A DNA stretch of 43,554 bases. It comes from an uncultured Lachnospiraceae bacterium. Lineage in GTDB: Bacteria > Bacillota > Clostridia > Lachnospirales > Lachnospiraceae. Numbering within the stretch: position 1 is the stretch's first letter; each line of letters opens with the position of its first letter. This document shows, in pieces, positions 32,578 through 42,875 of the stretch. The stretch is taken from contig CATLBW010000006.1 in assembly GCA_949879775.1 (NCBI GenBank), positions 1-43,554 of the forward strand, written 5' to 3'. The translations under genes and the position numbers were made by a program. The notes under the pieces are model-generated. The model did not search any database and had not been told where the DNA came from. It saw nothing but the letters and a program-made list of their open reading frames with translations.

Positions 32578-34544
32578 TCCAAAGCGCCTCCTTTCAGTTT
32601 CACTGCTGCTACCACTTCGCCCAATTCCTCCGCCTGGGTCAGAGACTGTGAAGCCGTCTCGTCTGTTTCCTGCGCAAGCTGGCGGTTGGTATTGGCAATC
32701 TCAAGCACTTTATCCGCTTCTCCTGTCACCATGGTAACGGCCTCCCTCTGCTGTTCCACCACTTCCGCCATACTGTGGGAAATCCCTGTAAATTTCTCCG
32801 TCGCCTGATAAATTTCCCGGAAGGATTCCGCTGTGGCGTCCGCCATTTTAAGCCCCTTTTCTATAGAAATATTTGCCTGCCCGATAATTGCCCCAGTCTG
32901 TTTCAGGGCGTCGGCCGTCTGGTCTGACAAAACGCCAATCTGCTGCGCCACTACCGCAAATCCTTTTCCGGATTCCCCGGCACGCGCCGCTTCAATGGAA
33001 GCATTCAAGGCAAGCAGGCTGGTCTGGGAAGAAATCTCTTCAATCAATTGGCTGATTTTCATGATTTCCTGCATATTTTCATAAATATCGTGCATAGTCT
33101 CCAACATGCCATCCATCTGCTCCTGCCCCTGGTCCACCTTGTCCTGTGCACCGCCTGCGCACTGCTTCACTTGGCTGGCATTTTCCGTAATGTGCCCAAT
33201 CTGCCCCGTAATCTGCTGTATGCTGGCAATCAAACGTTCCAATGCGACTTCCTGTTCCACGGAACCGTCATACAGCCGTTTAGCATAACTGGAAACCTGG
33301 GAAGAATTCTCATTGACCGCCATGGAGGACCTGTTAATCCTGCGCATCATCTCATTCAGGGACACTGTAATAGAATCCAGCGCTTCCCTGATGGCAACGA
33401 AATCCCCGCTAAAAGAATCCGGCACTTCCTTAGAGTAATCCCCTTTTGAAAGATACCCCAAAGAAGTCTTAATATCGTTAATATAATGGTCCATGCTGGC
33501 AATCGTCTTGGCAAGCGCCCCTGTAAGGATCTGCGCCTCCTCATTTGTCTTGGCAAGCACAACCTCTTCCTTGAGGTTCCCTTCTGACAAAGAGGTCAGC
33601 CTCCCCGTAGCAAGGGAAAGTGAAGCTGAAATGCTGTCCGCCATCCGGACAATCACATACCGCGCTGCAATCAAAAGCAGCACAGCAAGGATAATGCAGA
33701 CAAACACAGAGACAAACAACGTAGCCTGAAACTCCCTGCGCGGCGCGTCTATAACCAACGTCCAGTTCGTCCCTGGCACCGGCGCATAAGCCATATAGTG
33801 GCTTACCCCATGCAGGTACGTGGACTCTGAACCCGTCTGGAAGCTAACCATGTTATCAAAAATTTTTTTATTCCTCTTTGCATTGTAAAGCTCAAAGATG
33901 TTCTCGCGGTCCTGCATATTATCCAAATCTTTGTCAGCAACGATCGTACCCTCTTCGTTGATTATGTAAGAACTCCCTGTCACCCCTATATGGATATTTG
34001 CCAGCACATCATAGAGCAAATCGTACTTATAGCTGCCCACCAGATAGGAAACCGTCTCTTCCCCCCTGTGCAGGGGGATGGCAACGCACAACTGCCAGAT
34101 ATCGTTTTCATAATAAGGTTCATCTATGACAATGTTCCCGGTCTGCTGAAGGTAAGCATAATACTTCTTATCCGCAATGCTTTCGGGTGCTCCTTCATCC
34201 CCATACAGCTTCTTGCCTGACAGGTCATAACCCCCAAGCCACACAAACTCAATGCGGGTCTCCCGCTCGTCTAAAACCTCCTGCTTCTCCTGGACAGAGC
34301 TTCCTTCCTCCGTTAAGGCCTGTTCCAGCGACAGGTTGGCCATGCGGTCTGTCAGCAGATGCAGGTTGGCTCCTACATTCTGCGATGACGTCTTAGCAAT
34401 CAACTGCAGGTCCTCCAGCAGAATTTTGTCTGTTGAAATAAAACTGCTGATTATCATGATAATCGTAAGAAGCGCCCCCAGCAAAATGGCAACCGACATT
34501 ACATAAAATTCAATTGTCTGCTTTATCGTCCGTTTCTTTTTCAT
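32574..34544 (-). CDS. Methyl-accepting chemotaxis protein (dCache type)
   Basis: A 656-residue chemoreceptor. Two membrane helices (about residues 15-38 and 278-300) enclose an outside domain of about 240 residues that looks like a double Cache sensor ([28 protein letters not shown], and [15 protein letters not shown] segments). A HAMP domain follows at about 300-355. The cytoplasmic part has the conserved tip [19 protein letters not shown] followed by [11 protein letters not shown], which binds CheA and CheW. Ligand is unknown; Cache domains often bind amino or organic acids. The gene overlaps the lipoprotein gene by 4 bases. A sigma-A-type promoter precedes it; I see no sigma-28 motif. Confidence 0.95.
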   Translation of the reverse strand: MKKKRTIKQTIEFYVMSVAILLGALLTIIMIISSFISTDKILLEDLQLIAKTSSQNVGANLHLLTDRMANLSLEQALTEEGSSVQEKQEVLDERETRIEFVWLGGYDLSGKKLYGDEGAPESIADKKYYAYLQQTGNIVIDEPYYENDIWQLCVAIPLHRGEETVSYLVGSYKYDLLYDVLANIHIGVTGSSYIINEEGTIVADKDLDNMQDRENIFELYNAKRNKKIFDNMVSFQTGSESTYLHGVSHYMAYAPVPGTNWTLVIDAPRREFQATLFVSVFVCIILAVLLLIAARYVIVRMADSISASLSLATGRLTSLSEGNLKEEVVLAKTNEEAQILTGALAKTIASMDHYINDIKTSLGYLSKGDYSKEVPDSFSGDFVAIREALDSITVSLNEMMRRINRSSMAVNENSSQVSSYAKRLYDGSVEQEVALERLIASIQQITGQIGHITENASQVKQCAGGAQDKVDQGQEQMDGMLETMHDIYENMQEIMKISQLIEEISSQTSLLALNASIEAARAGESGKGFAVVAQQIGVLSDQTADALKQTGAIIGQANISIEKGLKMADATAESFREIYQATEKFTGISHSMAEVVEQQREAVTMVTGEADKVLEIANTNRQLAQETDETASQSLTQAEELGEVVAAVKLKGGALE

Positions 34545-34603
34545 ATCCTAAATTCCCTTTCCATACTTCTTCCCCGGTTAAGCCTTCCGGATCTTTATAG
34601 CAT

Positions 34604-34631
34604 ATTATAACAGGTTTGCCGAGGATTTCCA
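34604..34631 (-). promoter_or_regulatory. Candidate promoter of the chemoreceptor gene
   Basis: On the minus strand TGGAAA (34631-34626) and a perfect TATAAT (34609-34604) stand 16 bases apart in the 140-base gap after uvrA. The -35 is only a moderate match. Leader length would be about 50 bases. Confidence 0.6.
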
Positions 34632-34684
34632 GATGCTAATCCTAAATTGGGGGATTTTTCAAACATGCCCTAGGAAACCTTACG

Positions 34685-37522
34685 CTATTTGGAAAGGTAT
34701 TTTTTTACATATTGCCCGGTATAAGACCCTTCCACCTTCGCTACCTCTTCCGGCGTACCCTTGGCAATCACCTTGCCGCCGCCGTCTCCCCCTTCCGGCC
34801 CCATATCAATGATATAATCTGCGGTCTTGATAACGTCAAGGTTATGCTCGATTACCACAACCGTATTGCCACCCTCCGCAAGGCGCTGCAAAATTTCTGT
34901 CAATTTATGCACATCGGCAAAATGCAGCCCCGTTGTCGGCTCATCTAAGATATAAATTGTCTTGCCCGTGCTGCGGCGGCTAAGCTCCGTAGCGAGCTTA
35001 ATTCGCTGCGCTTCCCCGCCGGACAGCGTTGTCGAAGGCTGTCCCAGCTTGATATAAGAAAGCCCCACATCATACAAAGTCTCAATCTTCCTGCGGATAG
35101 AGGGCACATGCTCAAAAAATGCCAAGGCTTCCTCCACCGTCATATCCAGTACGTCATATATATTCTTGCCCTTATATTTCACTTCTAAGGTCTCACGATT
35201 ATATCGCTTGCCTCCGCAAACCTCGCAGGGCACATACACATCCGGCAGGAAATGCATTTCAATCTTCAAAATACCGTCGCCGGAACACGCCTCGCACCTG
35301 CCGCCTTTGACATTGAAGCTGAAACGCCCTTTGGCATAGCCTTTAGCCTTGGCGTCCGGCGTCGCTGCAAATAAATCGCGAATCTGGTCGAACACACCCG
35401 TATACGTTGCTGGATTAGAGCGCGGCGTTCTGCCAATCGGGGACTGGTCGATATCAATCACCTTGTCTAACTGCTCCATTCCCTCAATGCTTTTATGCTT
35501 TCCAGGTATCACCCGGGCACGGTTCAAATCGCGCGCCAGACGCTTGTATAGAATCTCATTGGTAAGTGAGGATTTCCCAGAACCAGACACGCCAGTGATG
35601 CAGGTCATCACCCCTAACGGTATCTCTACATTAATATTCTGCAGGTTGTTTTCCTGCGCCCCTTTTATTTTAAGAAAGCCTGTCGGCTTTCTCCTTGCCG
35701 TTGGCACCGGGATTTTAACCTTCCCGCTGAGATAGGCCCCAGTCACGGACTCAGGGTTCTGCATGATGTCCTTCGCCGTTCCCTGTGCGACCAACCTCCC
35801 TCCGTGTTCCCCGGCGCCTGGTCCAATATCTACGATGTGGTCCGCCGCCAGCATCGTATCTTCATCGTGTTCCACCACAATCAAGGTGTTCCCCAGTTCT
35901 TTTAAATTTTTCAGGGTATTGAGCAGTTTGTCATTGTCCCGCTGGTGCAAGCCGATACTCGGCTCATCCAATATATAGGCGACGCCAACAAGCCCGGAGC
36001 CAATCTGCGTCGCAAGGCGGATGCGCTGCGCCTCCCCCCCAGACAAACTTCCAGTAGCACGCGACAACGTTAGGTACTCAAGCCCAACGTCCACCAGGAA
36101 CCCCACGCGCGCCCTGATCTCTTTCAATACCTGGGCGCCAATCATCTGCTGCTGTTTCGACAATTCCATGCCTGCCAGAAATTCCTGTAATTTACGGATG
36201 GACATGGACGTCACCTCATAAATATTCTTCCCGGAAACTGTCACGGCTAGGGCTTCACGTTTTAGGCGCTGCCCGCCGCATGTCTTACAGGGCGTCACGC
36301 GCATGAACTGTTCATATTCCTGTTTCATGGTGTCGGAGCCTGTCTCCCTGTAACGCCGCTGGACATTTTTCACAAGACCTTCAAACGCCACATCATAGAC
36401 GCCCTCTCCGCGCTGTCCCTTATAGTAAACCTTTAATTCCTTCCCGCCTGTACCATTAATTATGACATTCTGTATCTTTGCCGGAAGCTCTTCGTATGGC
36501 GTCTGCAAATCAAACTTATATTCTTCGGCAAGAGCCGTGTGGATGGCATTGGTAAAACTGCCTTTATCGGCGCTCGACTGCCAGCCCATGACCTGAATCG
36601 CCCCCTCAGCAAGGCTTAATGATTTATCAGGAATCATTAAATCCACATCAAATTCCATCTTATATCCCAGCCCAAAACAATCTGGGCAGGCGCCAAACGG
36701 GTTATTAAAAGAAAAACTCCTGGGTTCAATCTCATCTACGCTGATTCCGCAATCCGGGCAGGAAAAGCTTTGCGAAAAATTGATCGGTTCCCCGCCAATA
36801 ACATCTACCGTCATCAACCCTTCCGCAAGTTCCAGCACATTTTCCACAGAATCTGTGAGACGCTTTTCGATCCCTGGCTTCACCACCAGACGGTCTACCA
36901 CAATCTCAATATTGTGCTTAATGTTCTTGTCCAGGGAAATTTCTTCCGAAAGGTCATAGATATTCCCATCTACCTGCACGCGCACGTAACCGCTGCGCTT
37001 GGCCTGCTCAAATAATTTCTGGTGCATACCTTTGCGCCCACGCACAACCGGGGCCAAGAGCTGGATTTTTGTGCCCTCCGGCAAAGACTGAATCTGATCC
37101 ACCATCTGGTCTACGGATTGCTTCTTAATTTCCTTGCCGCAGTTGGGGCAATGCGGGATGCCAATTCTGGCATAAAGCAAGCGAAAATAGTCATAAATTT
37201 CCGTGACAGTCCCCACAGTAGACCGCGGGTTGCGGTTCGTCGATTTCTGGTCGATGGAAATAGCTGGGGACAATCCCTCAATCTTCTCCACATCCGGCTT
37301 CTCCATCTGGCCCAGGAACTGCCTTGCATAAGAAGACAACGATTCCATGTATCTGCGCTGCCCCTCGGCATATATGGTGTCAAAGGCAAGAGAGGACTTG
37401 CCCGAGCCACTTAAGCCTGTCAATACCACAAATTCATTTCTCGGAATATCAACATTAAGGTTCTTTAGGTTATGCTCGTTCGCTCCCCGTATTTTAATAT
37501 ATTTTCTTTCCGCTTTTGGCAT
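34685..37522 (-). CDS. uvrA: Excinuclease ABC subunit A
   Basis: A 945-residue UvrA, the damage-recognition ATPase of nucleotide excision repair. Two ABC ATPase modules are complete: Walker [10 protein letters not shown] (36-44) and GVSGSGKSS (about 640), two LSGGEAQR signatures, and Walker B with [11 protein letters not shown] and [11 protein letters not shown]. Zinc sites show as CPNC, CPDCG/CPDC, CKTCGG and CEACSGDG with CEVCGG. The length is standard. AAAAGGAG lies about 12 bases before the ATG. It follows uvrB on the same strand after a 250-base spacer filled with repeats; the two products act together (UvrA2-UvrB loading). Confidence 0.98.
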   Translation of the reverse strand: MPKAERKYIKIRGANEHNLKNLNVDIPRNEFVVLTGLSGSGKSSLAFDTIYAEGQRRYMESLSSYARQFLGQMEKPDVEKIEGLSPAISIDQKSTNRNPRSTVGTVTEIYDYFRLLYARIGIPHCPNCGKEIKKQSVDQMVDQIQSLPEGTKIQLLAPVVRGRKGMHQKLFEQAKRSGYVRVQVDGNIYDLSEEISLDKNIKHNIEIVVDRLVVKPGIEKRLTDSVENVLELAEGLMTVDVIGGEPINFSQSFSCPDCGISVDEIEPRSFSFNNPFGACPDCFGLGYKMEFDVDLMIPDKSLSLAEGAIQVMGWQSSADKGSFTNAIHTALAEEYKFDLQTPYEELPAKIQNVIINGTGGKELKVYYKGQRGEGVYDVAFEGLVKNVQRRYRETGSDTMKQEYEQFMRVTPCKTCGGQRLKREALAVTVSGKNIYEVTSMSIRKLQEFLAGMELSKQQQMIGAQVLKEIRARVGFLVDVGLEYLTLSRATGSLSGGEAQRIRLATQIGSGLVGVAYILDEPSIGLHQRDNDKLLNTLKNLKELGNTLIVVEHDEDTMLAADHIVDIGPGAGEHGGRLVAQGTAKDIMQNPESVTGAYLSGKVKIPVPTARRKPTGFLKIKGAQENNLQNINVEIPLGVMTCITGVSGSGKSSLTNEILYKRLARDLNRARVIPGKHKSIEGMEQLDKVIDIDQSPIGRTPRSNPATYTGVFDQIRDLFAATPDAKAKGYAKGRFSFNVKGGRCEACSGDGILKIEMHFLPDVYVPCEVCGGKRYNRETLEVKYKGKNIYDVLDMTVEEALAFFEHVPSIRRKIETLYDVGLSYIKLGQPSTTLSGGEAQRIKLATELSRRSTGKTIYILDEPTTGLHFADVHKLTEILQRLAEGGNTVVVIEHNLDVIKTADYIIDMGPEGGDGGGKVIAKGTPEEVAKVEGSYTGQYVKKYLSK

Positions 37523-37553
37523 AATTATAATAACTCCTTTTTATAATATCAGG

Positions 37554-37775
37554 TCACTTTTACTTCTTTGGCTCCGATAAGAGGCATCAGATTTTATTTC
37601 ATCGATACCATTATGCGACCTCAGGACTCCCCCCAGCTTCGCTGGGTCCCCCCTCAGGTCAAATCCTCCCACTACCCTTTACTTCTTTGGCTCCGATAGG
37701 CGACCTCAGGGCTCCTCCCAGCTTCGCTGGGTCCCTCCTCAGGTCATTTGGTCCCTCCTTAGGTCAAATCCCTCC
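37554..37775. repeat. Palindromic repeats in the uvrB-uvrA spacer
   Basis: Two 46-base copies (37615-37660 and 37700-37745, three differences) run from GCGACCTCAGG to CCTCAGGTC around a hairpin CCCAGC-TTC-GCTGGG. Each is preceded by the 18-base block ACTTCTTTGGCTCCGATA (37562-37579 and 37681-37698). A decayed third piece, CCTTAGGTCAAATC, is near 37757-37770. No T runs follow on the transcribed minus strand, so they are not ordinary terminators. Confidence 0.85.
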
Positions 37776-39773
37776 TCATGCCAAATCCCTCAGATTTTTT
37801 TTGAGTTCTATCATCTTGTCACGCAGCTCCGCCGCTGCCTCGAAGTTGAGTTCTGCCGCTGCCGCCTGCATCTTCTTTTGAATTTCGCCAATCAGCTTTT
37901 CCAGTTCTTTCTTGCTCATGGATTCCGGATCTTTCTCGAAGCGGTACTCCTCTTTCGCCACCTTCTTGGAAATGCTGATAAGCTCGCGAACAGATTTTTG
38001 AATTGTCTTGGGCGTAATGCCATGCTCCTTATTGTATGCTTCCTGCTTACTGCGCCTGCGGTTTGTCTCGTCAATCGCTACCCGCATGGAATCTGTAATG
38101 TTGTCCGCATACATGATTACATGTCCTTCCGCATTACGGGCGGCTCGTCCAATTGTCTGGATTAATGATGTCTCCGAACGCAAGAATCCCTCTTTATCTG
38201 CGTCAAGGATAGCCACCAACGTAATCTCTGGTATGTCCAACCCCTCGCGCAGCAGGTTAATTCCTACCAGCACGTCAAAAACATCCAGACGCAAATCCCG
38301 AATAATCTCAGCGCGCTCTAATGTGTCTATATCGGAATGCAGATATTTTACCCGGATGCCCACCTCGCGCATATAATCCGTCAAATCCTCCGCCATCCGC
38401 TTGGTGAGCGTAGTTATCAAAACCTTATTCTTACCTGCAATCTCTTTATTAACCTCACTTATCAAGTCGTCAATCTGCCCTTCCACCGGCCGCACTTCCA
38501 CTTGTGGGTCTAACAGTCCGGTCGGGCGGATAATCTGTTCTGCCCGCAGCAGCTCATGTTCCTTCTCATAGACATTAGGGGTCGCTGACACAAACAGCAT
38601 CTGGTCTATTTTACTTTCAAATTCGCCGAAATTCAAAGGACGGTTATCTTTTGCCGAAGGCAGGCGAAATCCGTAGTCAACCAGTGTGGTTTTACGTGAC
38701 TGGTCACCCGCATACATACCCCGCACCTGCGGAATCGTAATATGGGACTCGTCCACAATAATCAAGAATTCATCCGGGAAATAATCAATCAATGTGTTGG
38801 GCGGTTCACCGGGCTGTAACCCTGTCAAATAGCGGGAATAGTTCTCAATGCCACTGCAAAATCCAGTCTCTTTGAGCATTTCAATATCAAAATTCGTGCG
38901 CTCGGCAATCCGCTGCGCCTCTAACAACTTGTCCTCGCCTTTAAAATATTTGACGCGCTCCGTCATCTCCTGTTCAATCTCAGCCGCCGCCTGGCGTATC
39001 TTTTCTGGGGCAACCACATAATGGGAGGCTGGAAATATCGCAATGTGCTCTAACTGGCTCTTAATCTCTCCCGTCAACACATCAATCTCTGTAATTCTGT
39101 CCACTTCATCCCCAAAAAACTCTACCCGGAATGCAGTCTCCCCGAAATTTGCCGGAAAAATTTCTACCACATCTCCCCGAACCCGAAAAGTTCCCCTCTG
39201 AAAATCCATATCATTCCTGGTATACTGGATGTCAATCAATTTGCGTATCACATCATCCCTGTCCTTCTCCATGCCCGGACGCAAAGACAGCATCATGTTC
39301 TTGTAATCGATAGGGCTTCCCAGGCCATAGATGCAGGACACGCTGGATATGATAACGACATCCTGCCGTTCTACAAGAGCCGCGGTAGCTGACAGACGAA
39401 GCTTATCAATCTCATCATTAATCGAAGAATCCTTGGCAATGTAGGTGTCCGTGGAAGGGACGTATGCCTCGGGCTGATAATAATCGTAGTAGGAGACAAA
39501 ATACTCCACTGCGTTCTCGGGGAAGAACTCCTTGAACTCGCCGTACAGTTGGGCCGCTAAGGTTTTATTGTGCGCTATTACCAAAGTGGGCTTGTTGAGC
39601 TGCTGAATCACGTTCGCCATCGTGAATGTCTTTCCGGAACCTGTAACCCCCAGTAAAGTCTGGAATTGGTTGCCTTCCTGAAAGCCTTTTACAAGGGCTT
39701 CGATCGCCTGAGGCTGGTCGCCTGTGGGCTTGTATTCACTGTGCAATTTAAAGATATTTTGTGCAGTTTGCAC
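37776..39773 (-). CDS. uvrB: Excinuclease ABC subunit B
   Basis: A 665-residue UvrB, the helicase-like subunit that verifies damage and places the UvrC cuts. Seen: [14 protein letters not shown] (Walker A), the beta-hairpin [13 protein letters not shown] that clamps [11 protein letters not shown] (motif II), [12 protein letters not shown] and QTIGRAARN (motifs V and VI), and the C-terminal UVR domain [20 protein letters not shown] region that binds UvrC. The start is taken at GTG 39773 because GGAGGTGAT stands just 4-8 bases before it; an ATG at 39791 lies upstream of that site. No clear promoter or LexA box was found in the 5' spacer, which borders a mobile element. Confidence 0.97.
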   Translation of the reverse strand: MQTAQNIFKLHSEYKPTGDQPQAIEALVKGFQEGNQFQTLLGVTGSGKTFTMANVIQQLNKPTLVIAHNKTLAAQLYGEFKEFFPENAVEYFVSYYDYYQPEAYVPSTDTYIAKDSSINDEIDKLRLSATAALVERQDVVIISSVSCIYGLGSPIDYKNMMLSLRPGMEKDRDDVIRKLIDIQYTRNDMDFQRGTFRVRGDVVEIFPANFGETAFRVEFFGDEVDRITEIDVLTGEIKSQLEHIAIFPASHYVVAPEKIRQAAAEIEQEMTERVKYFKGEDKLLEAQRIAERTNFDIEMLKETGFCSGIENYSRYLTGLQPGEPPNTLIDYFPDEFLIIVDESHITIPQVRGMYAGDQSRKTTLVDYGFRLPSAKDNRPLNFGEFESKIDQMLFVSATPNVYEKEHELLRAEQIIRPTGLLDPQVEVRPVEGQIDDLISEVNKEIAGKNKVLITTLTKRMAEDLTDYMREVGIRVKYLHSDIDTLERAEIIRDLRLDVFDVLVGINLLREGLDIPEITLVAILDADKEGFLRSETSLIQTIGRAARNAEGHVIMYADNITDSMRVAIDETNRRRSKQEAYNKEHGITPKTIQKSVRELISISKKVAKEEYRFEKDPESMSKKELEKLIGEIQKKMQAAAAELNFEAAAELRDKMIELKKNLRDLA

Positions 39774-40021
39774 AAATATCACCTCCAACATCCATAATCA
39801 AAAAGTTCGATATTTCGCCCGCAATTCGTACAGTTTGAGTATTCCATTTCTTAAAAAATATCCATTACACGAATTTTGGTTACTCAGCCAGGTTTTCCAA
39901 ACTATGCGGACAAGATAAAATCGAACGGAAAAACTTAGGATACAACGGCTTTTATTGTAACATAATACTTTTCATTTGTCTATGCACAAACAAACATTTG
40001 TTCATGTTTCTATCCTTTTGT
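39774..40021. other. uvrB 5' spacer and probable end of an integrated element
   Basis: No gene is seen in these 248 bases. Near the integrase end there are two 12-base direct repeats, TTTGTCTATGCA at 39975-39986 and TTTGTCTATACA at 40017-40028 (the second covers the integrase stop codon), with a perfect palindrome AACAAACATTTGTT between them. These could be arm-type recombinase sites of an attachment site. The exact junction cannot be fixed because the other end is outside the window. Confidence 0.45.
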
Positions 40022-41347
40022 CTATACATCTGATTTCACAGCTTTTTCAGGAAGAAATTCTTCCATGTCAATCAATGTATCCAACACACCCTTCCCATCT
40101 GTTTCCGAATCAATACCCTGCAGCGTCTTTTTCGGCATGACCTCATCCATGTATGAGATTAACTCCGGTATTTCTTCCGGAATGATATTTGTATTTTCTC
40201 CATATACATCTATTGTTATCAATTCCCCGGCATGTCCCATAAGCCTTGATACAGCTTCCGGGCTAAAATCATTGTTCAAGAGCAGCGTACAGTAGGTGCT
40301 TCTTAGGTCATGCCATCGGATGTCCGGCAGCCCCGTCCTTTTCAGAAGTTCCTTATAGTGCCTCCAATGAAAATCCTTGCTTCTCGGTTTCCCGCTGAAA
40401 TTCGAGCAGCAGATATAGCCGTCGTCATGAAAGACAGACTTTCTGCGGCTCCTCCACTTCTCATATTTTTTACGTTCTTCCAGAATCGCCTCAAACACAT
40501 AATCCGGAATCGGAAGGATTCTCCTGCTGGACGGTGTTTTGAGCGGAAGCTCACATTTTGTCATGCCTTTGGTTTTGCCATGCGGGGTACGGTCAAGTTC
40601 TTTCCCAAGCTGCCGCTCCACAGAAAGAGTGCGGTTTACATAATCTATATCGGAATACTTGACAGCATTGATTTCCTGCCTCCGAAGCCCCATAAGCACA
40701 TTGAACAGCACCTGCATATGGATAGGGGTTTTCCTGCTTTCCTCAAGCAGCAGCAAAATTTGACCCATATCCAGCGTTTTCGTTGTATCAATGTTCCTCG
40801 TATGATAAGGTTTCCTCTCCGCTGTCTTCGGCAGTTCAATTCCTTCTGCCGGATTCGTGTTGATCAGCTTATATGACAGGGCATAGCGCAAAGAAACGTT
40901 CATTACCGTTTTAACCAGCCTTGCAATGGATTTGGAATATCCGGCACGGTCTTTATACAGTCTCTGAACGTCTCCCTTGTTAATCTCTGTCAGTTTTTTA
41001 CTGCCCATGAACGGGGTAATATGGTTATGGACGACATTGGAATAGGAATCATAGGTATTGATGCTCTGCGCCCTTTTCTTGATGTCATATTCAAGCCAGT
41101 ATTCCAGAAAATCCTTCAGCCTGACATGATCATTTATGATAAATGTCCCATTTGCAAGCTCTCCCATTGTGAATTTTCTCGCATCCTCAGCTTCTTTCTT
41201 CGTTGCAAAGCCGGAATACATTTTCTTTCGCTTCGTGCCGTCCTTAAAATACAGGACGACACGGTAGGCGTATTTGTTTCTGTCACTTCTTTTAAACACC
41301 GACTGCACATCCCAGTTGGTATAATCCCGCAGTTCCATGTCAAACAT
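40022..41347 (-). CDS. Tyrosine recombinase / integrase 1
   Basis: A 441-residue phage-type integrase. Residues 1-60 form an arm-binding type domain with KMYSGFATKKEAEDARKF; about 75-170 is the SAM-like core-binding domain; the catalytic domain has Arg in LMGLRRQEINAV, HDLRSTYCTLL with the His-x2-Arg, LMGHAG, and the nucleophile Tyr in TIDVYG. The C-terminus continues about 60 residues beyond the tyrosine. The start at 41347 has AAGGAGG eight bases upstream and lies within the last codons of integrase 2 (8-base overlap). It is the outermost gene of the element on the uvrB side. Confidence 0.92.
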   Translation of the reverse strand: MFDMELRDYTNWDVQSVFKRSDRNKYAYRVVLYFKDGTKRKKMYSGFATKKEAEDARKFTMGELANGTFIINDHVRLKDFLEYWLEYDIKKRAQSINTYDSYSNVVHNHITPFMGSKKLTEINKGDVQRLYKDRAGYSKSIARLVKTVMNVSLRYALSYKLINTNPAEGIELPKTAERKPYHTRNIDTTKTLDMGQILLLLEESRKTPIHMQVLFNVLMGLRRQEINAVKYSDIDYVNRTLSVERQLGKELDRTPHGKTKGMTKCELPLKTPSSRRILPIPDYVFEAILEERKKYEKWRSRRKSVFHDDGYICCSNFSGKPRSKDFHWRHYKELLKRTGLPDIRWHDLRSTYCTLLLNNDFSPEAVSRLMGHAGELITIDVYGENTNIIPEEIPELISYMDEVMPKKTLQGIDSETDGKGVLDTLIDMEEFLPEKAVKSDV

Positions 41348-42521
41348 CTTCATCCCCTCCTTCCGGTACGAATGCATCATTCATAAATCCTATTATTTTT
41401 TCATTCTCGTCCATGACCTCGCAATAATATTCAAACGTGGTATGTACGGAACTATGTCCCAGGAGCGCGCTGACTTTCACCAGCGGCACACCCTGCTCGG
41501 TCAGTATGGTCGCGTACATATGCCGCAGACTGTGTACTGTCAGGTGAGGAAGCCCATTTCTGCCGCATAGTTTTGTCAAAGCGTTATTAAACGCAGATGC
41601 GGAATGTGAAGCCCCATTTTCAGCGCAGGAAAGATAATCATTGTCCATGTATCCTTCTCCAAACTGTTCCTTTTTTAAATCATTCTGCTGCTTTCTCTTT
41701 CGTATTTCATCCATTATGGTTTCCGGAACTCTGAGCGTCCGGTAACTGTTCATGGTTTTCGGCTCTTTCTCAACCATCCTGTACTTTACGATTTTTGAAT
41801 CACCCTTTCCCACATACGGATCTGATGTGACCTGCCTCTCAATCCGAAGCGTCCTGTTCTCAACATCAATATCACTGAATTTCAGCCCGCTAATCTCTCC
41901 TTTCCTAAGGTCCATGAATAATCCGAGCAGAATCTCCAGATACCAGTTGCTGTCTGAGGCTTTTTCAAGAAACAGCTTCATTTTCTCTTTACTAAGCACG
42001 ACTATTTTCGGTTTCTTCCTTTTATAAGGCTTTGTATCCGGAACCGGATTGCGGTGTATAAATCCTTCTGCTGCCGCATCCTTCATGGCAGCATTCAAAA
42101 GCTCCCTGCATTTATTTCCAGCCGATGCGCAGGATCTGGAAGCCTTTTCCAAAAGCGAATCCAGATACTCCGCGTTCATATGCCTCAGCCTGATGCCATG
42201 TTCCATATTCGGAAAAAGCAGATCGTATAACACATATGAGGCAAGCATATACGTCGTGTTTTCAACCCTTGCACGATAGATCTCATCCATCCAAAAAACC
42301 AGATACTCTTTCAAATCAAGGTTCTTTATCGAAGCAGCATGGTAAGCCCGGTAAGCTTTTTTGTATTCCGCTTCATATTTGCGGTAACTCTGTTCTGCTT
42401 CTTTAGCAGTCTTGAATCCGCCTTTTTTAGAATACTTCGTCGTGCCGTCTTCCTGAAACAGCTTAAACCGGTGATACCAACTGCTCCTCTCGAAGAATAC
42501 GGCTCCTTTTCTGTCTGCCAT
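41340..42521 (-). CDS. Tyrosine recombinase / integrase 2
   Basis: A 393-residue tyrosine recombinase related in plan to integrase 1 but different in sequence. The N-terminal AP2-like segment KYSKKGGFKTAKEAEQSYRK resembles arm-binding domains; the catalytic residues are Arg in FMDLRKGEISGL, VHSLRHMYATIL, LLGHSSVHTT and Tyr in TFEYYCEV. The usual GLR is DLR here. Start at 42521 is supported by AAGGAGG eight bases before. It begins 29 bases after the excisionase-like gene and its stop overlaps integrase 1, so the two recombinases are co-translated, possibly working as a pair. Confidence 0.92.
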   Translation of the reverse strand: MADRKGAVFFERSSWYHRFKLFQEDGTTKYSKKGGFKTAKEAEQSYRKYEAEYKKAYRAYHAASIKNLDLKEYLVFWMDEIYRARVENTTYMLASYVLYDLLFPNMEHGIRLRHMNAEYLDSLLEKASRSCASAGNKCRELLNAAMKDAAAEGFIHRNPVPDTKPYKRKKPKIVVLSKEKMKLFLEKASDSNWYLEILLGLFMDLRKGEISGLKFSDIDVENRTLRIERQVTSDPYVGKGDSKIVKYRMVEKEPKTMNSYRTLRVPETIMDEIRKRKQQNDLKKEQFGEGYMDNDYLSCAENGASHSASAFNNALTKLCGRNGLPHLTVHSLRHMYATILTEQGVPLVKVSALLGHSSVHTTFEYYCEVMDENEKIIGFMNDAFVPEGGDEDV

Positions 42522-42550
42522 CAGGCTCACCTCCTTCCAAATACTTCCTG

Positions 42551-42739
42551 TCATCTGTTTGCCGCATTCACCCAGCTGTCAAACGACTGTTTAAGCACCC
42601 TCACAGAATTTCCCACCTTGATGACACGAAAAGGCGGCTCTTTCTGCTCATAAACTTCATTTAAGAACTCATATGTCTTTGTCTTTCCAATCCCCAATGC
42701 CTTTTGAATATCGGATGCCATGTACACCTGTCTCTCCAT
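42551..42739 (-). CDS. xis: Excisionase-like small DNA-binding protein
   Basis: A 62-residue protein with a winged-helix/MerR-like plan: MASDIQKALGIGKTKTYEFL is a helix-turn-helix and FRVIKVGNSVRVLKQSFDSW a wing and following helix, as in helix-turn-helix domain excisionases of conjugative transposons and prophages. The start at 42739 has AAGGAGG nine bases upstream; the frame is open much further but that part has no coding character. It directly precedes integrase 2, the standard xis-int order. The symbol is given for the role; direct evidence is motif and context only. Confidence 0.82.
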   Translation of the reverse strand: MERQVYMASDIQKALGIGKTKTYEFLNEVYEQKEPPFRVIKVGNSVRVLKQSFDSWVNAANR

Positions 42740-42770
42740 AATGATTCCTCCTTGTTCATAATCTTTTGCT

Positions 42771-42802
42771 TTACCTGTCTTACAAGACAGCAAGACAGGT
42801 AA
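42771..42802. repeat. Overlapping alternative hairpins ahead of xis
   Basis: TTACCTGTCTT (42771-42781) pairs perfectly with AAGACAGGTAA (42792-42802). An alternative shorter stem, CTGTCTT with AAGACAG at 42775-42790, uses the same left arm. Direct repeats CAAGACAG make this possible. It lies about 30 bases before the xis ATG in the 136-base gap after the primase gene; no T run follows. Confidence 0.7.
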
Positions 42803-42875
42803 GCCATGTATTACAGTTCCCGCAGATATCCTATACATATAAAAAATATATCCGTTAAATATTGAAAAAAACTGT

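Noticed and set aside
37615-37745. Terminator between uvrB and uvrA
   Set aside because: The hairpins lack a T run on the minus strand, so they should not stop transcription by the intrinsic mechanism.
39870-39883. LexA box ahead of uvrB
   Set aside because: CGAATTTTGGTTAC matches the CGAAC-N4-GTTCG pattern in only 7 of 10 positions, too weak to claim.
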